Positions 33,688 to 36,554 of a DNA stretch of 36,554 nucleotides are shown in pieces; position 1 is the first letter of the stretch, and each line of letters starts with the position of its first letter. The stretch covers positions 1 through 36,554 of the forward strand of contig JAQUVQ010000026.1 in NCBI GenBank assembly GCA_028693285.1, read 5' to 3'. Position numbers and translations under genes: made by a program. The notes beneath the pieces were generated by a model that had not been told where the DNA came from, did not search any database, and saw only the letters and a program-made list of their open reading frames with translations. This DNA is from Smithellaceae bacterium. Lineage in GTDB: Bacteria; Desulfobacterota; Syntrophia; Syntrophales; Smithellaceae.

Positions 33688-35130
33688 ATGAGCATCAGAA
33701 CATCGTACAAATGGTTTGCCCTTGCCGTCACATTGCTGCTCCTCATCATCGTTGGCGTTGTTTTTAAAATGCTTCACATTCAGGACGAAGTCGCGCGGAT
33801 CGAAAAACAGCGTTTCCGGTCCTTCGCGCTTGCCATGGAACTGTTTCAGAGCTCCGAAGACCTGACGCGCATGGCGCGCAGTTACGTGTCCACGGGCAAT
33901 CCCGTTTATGAGAAGCTTTACTTCGAGATTCTCGACATCCGCGGCGGCAAGCTGCCGCGTCCGGCGAAGTACGCCCCCACCTACTGGCATCTTGCCGGCA
34001 TCGGCAGAGGCGAGTCTTCGGGCAGGGGGGAAAACGCAGCCTTGAAGGAATTGATGCGGCGCGAAGGCTTTGCCCGGGAGGAACTGGCGCTCTTGAGGCA
34101 GGCGCAGGAAAACTCGGATAACCTGGTCAAAATGGAAAAACAGGCCTTTGCCGCCGTCAGGGGGTTGTACGATGACGGCCGCGGCCATTTCACCGTGCGG
34201 CGCGCGCCCGACCGGAATTATGCCGTAAGCCTGCTTTTTTCTGAGCGGTATGCCCACGAAAAAGCCCGTATCATGGAGCCGATCCGGCAGTTCATGACGG
34301 CGCTTGATGAGCGCACCAATGCCCAATCGGTTGCTTATCAATCCAGACTGCGGCAAACCATTCTGCTGACGCTGACGCTGGCAGCCGTCACATTACTCGT
34401 GGTGGTCCTGATGATTCTGTATTCCTATCGAAGCATTTTGCGTCCGATCGAACGTCTGCACGAAAAAGTTTCCGAAATCGCCAGGGGCGACTATACAGCC
34501 CGGTGCGGCGCAACCTCCGCCAACGAGATCGGTGAGTTATCAAGGAACTTCAATAATATGGCGGGTTTTATCGAAACGGACATTTGCATGCGGAAGCAGG
34601 CCGAGGAGAGAATCAGGCACATGGCCGACCATGATCTGCTGACGGATTTGCCCACGATGAGGCTGGCGCGGGACCGTTTGTCCGCTGCCGTGAATATGGC
34701 CCGCCGGCACAAGAAAGCGGCGGCCGTCATGTTTGCGGATCTGGACGGATTCAAGGCCGTCAATGACACGCTCGGCCATGACGCCGGGGATGATGTGCTG
34801 AGACAGGTGGCGCAGCGCCTGCTCTCCTGTGTGCGAGAAACCGATACGGTTGCCCGCGTGGGAGGGGACGAGTTTCTGGTCATCGCGACGGAGATTCAGA
34901 TCCCCGAAAACGCTGCCAGAATTGCCGAAAAAATCGTCCGGTGCGTGTCGGAGCCGCTGGCGGTCAACGGGCGGCAGGCGGCCGTCGGCGCCAGCATCGG
35001 GATCGCTCTTTTTCCCGATGACACGGAAGACCTGGAGCAGATCGTTCAACTGGCCGACAAGGCCATGTATCGCGCCAAGAACGCCGGCAAAAACAGGTTT
35101 TGCTTCGCAAATGCCGGGGGACCGGAATGA
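33688..35130 (+). CDS. membrane-bound diguanylate cyclase (HAMP-GGDEF)
   Basis: The 480-residue protein has two membrane helices (about residues 9-29 and 225-250) flanking a roughly 195-residue periplasmic, mostly helical sensor region. A HAMP linker follows ('RPIERLHEKVSEIARGDYTA') and then a GGDEF domain. The active-site motif GGDEF is intact at 392-396, and RETD five residues before the motif region provides a product-inhibition I-site. It should convert two GTP to cyclic di-GMP in response to a periplasmic signal. It is transcribed alone after the fdnI terminator. The ligand is unknown; proximity to FDH genes alone does not show a link to formate. Confidence 0.92.
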   Translation: MSIRTSYKWFALAVTLLLLIIVGVVFKMLHIQDEVARIEKQRFRSFALAMELFQSSEDLTRMARSYVSTGNPVYEKLYFEILDIRGGKLPRPAKYAPTYWHLAGIGRGESSGRGENAALKELMRREGFAREELALLRQAQENSDNLVKMEKQAFAAVRGLYDDGRGHFTVRRAPDRNYAVSLLFSERYAHEKARIMEPIRQFMTALDERTNAQSVAYQSRLRQTILLTLTLAAVTLLVVVLMILYSYRSILRPIERLHEKVSEIARGDYTARCGATSANEIGELSRNFNNMAGFIETDICMRKQAEERIRHMADHDLLTDLPTMRLARDRLSAAVNMARRHKKAAAVMFADLDGFKAVNDTLGHDAGDDVLRQVAQRLLSCVRETDTVARVGGDEFLVIATEIQIPENAARIAEKIVRCVSEPLAVNGRQAAVGASIGIALFPDDTEDLEQIVQLADKAMYRAKNAGKNRFCFANAGGPE

Positions 35131-35478
35131 GGCCGCGGCGCGGGGATGGATCTTCCGGCCGGCCGGTTCTTTGGAGAAGCCGAGACCGGTCTTCTTGTCG
35201 ATATGGGAAATTTTCCATTCGAAGGAAAGGAAGCAGACCGGCGTTCGCCCGGCGGAATCCGAAATGAAAAAGCGTTTGCATTCAGCTTTTTTGGAAATGT
35301 TGGTCATTGACACATTTCCTCCGGCCGGTGTATGAATCAGTCAGGCGATCTTTGCATTTCCCGGTTTTTCATTGGATGGGTGTTGGTTATCGTATACGGC
35401 TAGGCGCCCGAATTGTGCCGGTGTGCTGATGCTGTGAGGCGCTCACGGAGCAGGCAATTTAAATGAAGGAGGTATCAT
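35131..35478. other. intergenic stretch without a recognisable gene
   Basis: This 348-base gap between the cyclase and the flavoprotein has several short open frames but none with a convincing start, ribosome site and family resemblance. AAGGAGG at 35467-35473 serves the downstream gene. Confidence 0.5.
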
Positions 35479-36554
35479 ATGAAAGAGGATGACGTTGAAA
35501 AAAAGTCGATCAGCAGACGGAATTTTTTAAAGACGGCCGGCACAACGGCAGCAGTCGCCGGACTGGCCGCAAGCGGAATCCCCATGATGGCGGGAAGCGC
35601 CCAGGCGGCCTGCGACGAGCTGCCTAAAAAATGGGATGAAACCTACGAGGTCGTCGTGGTGGGCAGCGGCTTTGCCGGGCTGGCTGCGGCCATTGAAGCG
35701 AAAAACGCGGGCGCCAGTGTTGCCCTGCTGGAAAAAATGCCGGTGCACGGCGGCAATTCCGTCATCAACGGCGGAGACTTCTGCGCTCCGGGAACGAAGC
35801 TGCAAAAGGAAAACGGCGTAGAGGATTCGGCGGAGCTGCTGTATAAAGATATGATGAGAGCCGGGATGTACCTGAATCACCCGGAGCTTGCCAGGACCGT
35901 TGCCGATAACGCGAAAGACGCCCTGGAGTGGACGGAGTCTTATCTGGGCTGCAAGTACGCGAAACTGAATTTCCATGGCGGCCATTCGGTCAAAAGAGCG
36001 CACGGGACGATCAATCAATCCGGTTCGGAAGTGGTCAATAAGGAACTCGCGAAAGCCAAAGAGATTGGCGTAAAAATTATGCTGCGCACCAAGCTGGTGA
36101 AATTCCTGTCCGATAAAAACGGGCGAATCGTCGGTATGGAAGTGCTCAAAGGGTACCGGTTTCCGGACGACAAAACCGGCAAAACCGCCTTTATTAAAGC
36201 GCGGAAGGCGGTGATTCTCGGGTCCGGCGGTTTTTCCTATGATGTCGCGCTCCGTCAGGTTCATGATCCCCGGCTCACGGATAAACTGGGATCAACCAAC
36301 CATCCCGGGGCCACCGGCGAAGCTCTGCTGGCCGCCTGCAGGAGCGGAGCGGCGGATGTTCAGATGGATTGGATTCAGCTGGGGCCATGGACCAGTCCGG
36401 AAGAAAAGGGTTTTGGCTATGTTCCTCTGTTCTGTGAACCGCTGGTCGGTTACGGTCTGATGGTGAATCCCAAAACCGGGAAGCGTTTTTTCAAGGAAAC
36501 CGGAAACCGCAAGGAACGCGCGGATGCCATTCTTCTCTTGGGAAATCCCGCCGT
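35479..36554 (+). CDS. Tat-exported FAD-dependent reductase of the fumarate-reductase/flavocytochrome c type (partial, runs off the window)
   Basis: At least 358 codons are visible and the 3' end is cut by the window. A twin-arginine signal (SRRNFLKTAG, residues 12-21) with cleavage near 'SAQAA' shows periplasmic export. An FAD-binding Rossmann start 'VVVVGSGFAGLAAAIEA' (about residues 57-73) and 'LLEKMPVHGGNSVINGGDF' match the flavoprotein subunit family that includes periplasmic fumarate and urocanate reductases. No c-type heme motif (CxxCH) is present in the visible part, so electrons would come from a separate partner. The ATG at 35479 lies behind AAGGAGG. The substrate cannot be assigned without the rest of the protein. 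Confidence 0.88.
   Translation, partial: MKEDDVEKKSISRRNFLKTAGTTAAVAGLAASGIPMMAGSAQAACDELPKKWDETYEVVVVGSGFAGLAAAIEAKNAGASVALLEKMPVHGGNSVINGGDFCAPGTKLQKENGVEDSAELLYKDMMRAGMYLNHPELARTVADNAKDALEWTESYLGCKYAKLNFHGGHSVKRAHGTINQSGSEVVNKELAKAKEIGVKIMLRTKLVKFLSDKNGRIVGMEVLKGYRFPDDKTGKTAFIKARKAVILGSGGFSYDVALRQVHDPRLTDKLGSTNHPGATGEALLAACRSGAADVQMDWIQLGPWTSPEEKGFGYVPLFCEPLVGYGLMVNPKTGKRFFKETGNRKERADAILLLGNPA

Noticed and set aside
34540..35313. 257-codon minus-strand frame starting in the 35.1-35.3 kb gap
   Set aside because: Most of it is antisense to the diguanylate cyclase, and the N-terminal part outside the gene has no recognisable domain.
1..36554. CRISPR arrays, insertion sequences, phage genes, tRNA or rRNA genes
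   Set aside because: No regularly spaced repeats, transposase or integrase motifs, or recognisable RNA genes were seen; the only long repeat is the 804-bp FDH block.

Overview
The window reads as a chromosomal segment of a strictly anaerobic, GC-rich deltaproteobacterium, most likely a fatty- or aromatic-acid syntroph of the Syntrophia/Syntrophales type. The evidence is indirect: four selenocysteine-containing formate dehydrogenases (FDHs) within 25 kb, a full molybdate supply system, an ADP-forming acyl-CoA synthetase relative, and no phage, transposon, rRNA or tRNA. No taxonomic marker gene is present, so the placement is an inference.

Layout. 1-4.4 kb: a small cupin, a six-helix membrane protein and a lipoprotein (plus strand); then on the minus strand an acyl-CoA synthetase-like gene broken by an in-frame TAG, a cold-shock protein with a long leader, and a DUF1566 lipoprotein. 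4.6-8.8 kb: a MoxR ATPase/CoxE-like VWA pair, two exported thioredoxin-fold proteins, and a TetR regulator. 8.8-14.9 kb: a short ModE, divergent from the Tat-exported FDH fdnGHI (copy 1), followed by fdhE. 14.9-21.8 kb: an HTH/periplasmic-binding-protein-like regulator, divergent from two tandem cytoplasmic NuoG-like FDH alpha subunits, each with its own promoter and terminator. 21.8-25.4 kb: modABC, an FmdE-family gene and a DUF364 gene, tightly coupled. 25.4-28.5 kb (minus strand): a four-gene operon with a TiaS-N-terminal-like protein, a 73-residue protein, a molybdenum-storage-protein homologue and a UMF1-family MFS transporter. 28.5-33.6 kb: fdnGHI copy 2. 33.7-36.55 kb: a diguanylate cyclase and the start of a Tat-exported flavoprotein.

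From 8.8 to 33.6 kb the window behaves like one molybdenum(tungsten)/selenium formate-metabolism island: uptake (ModABC), probable storage (Mos-like), maturation (FdhE), regulation (ModE, HTH-PBP) and four consumers (FDHs). The strongest non-coding signal is a palindrome of the form TATGT-N8-ACATA. It lies upstream of modA and of each of the four FDH transcription units, sometimes upstream of a recognisable sigma-70 promoter and sometimes on or after it, which suggests one metal-responsive regulator acting with different signs. The two membrane FDHs share an 804-bp block of perfect identity covering the beta-subunit anchor and the whole cytochrome b gene, although their other parts have diverged; this points to recent gene conversion. 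All four catalytic genes need UGA to be read as selenocysteine, so ordinary gene calling would split each one in two.
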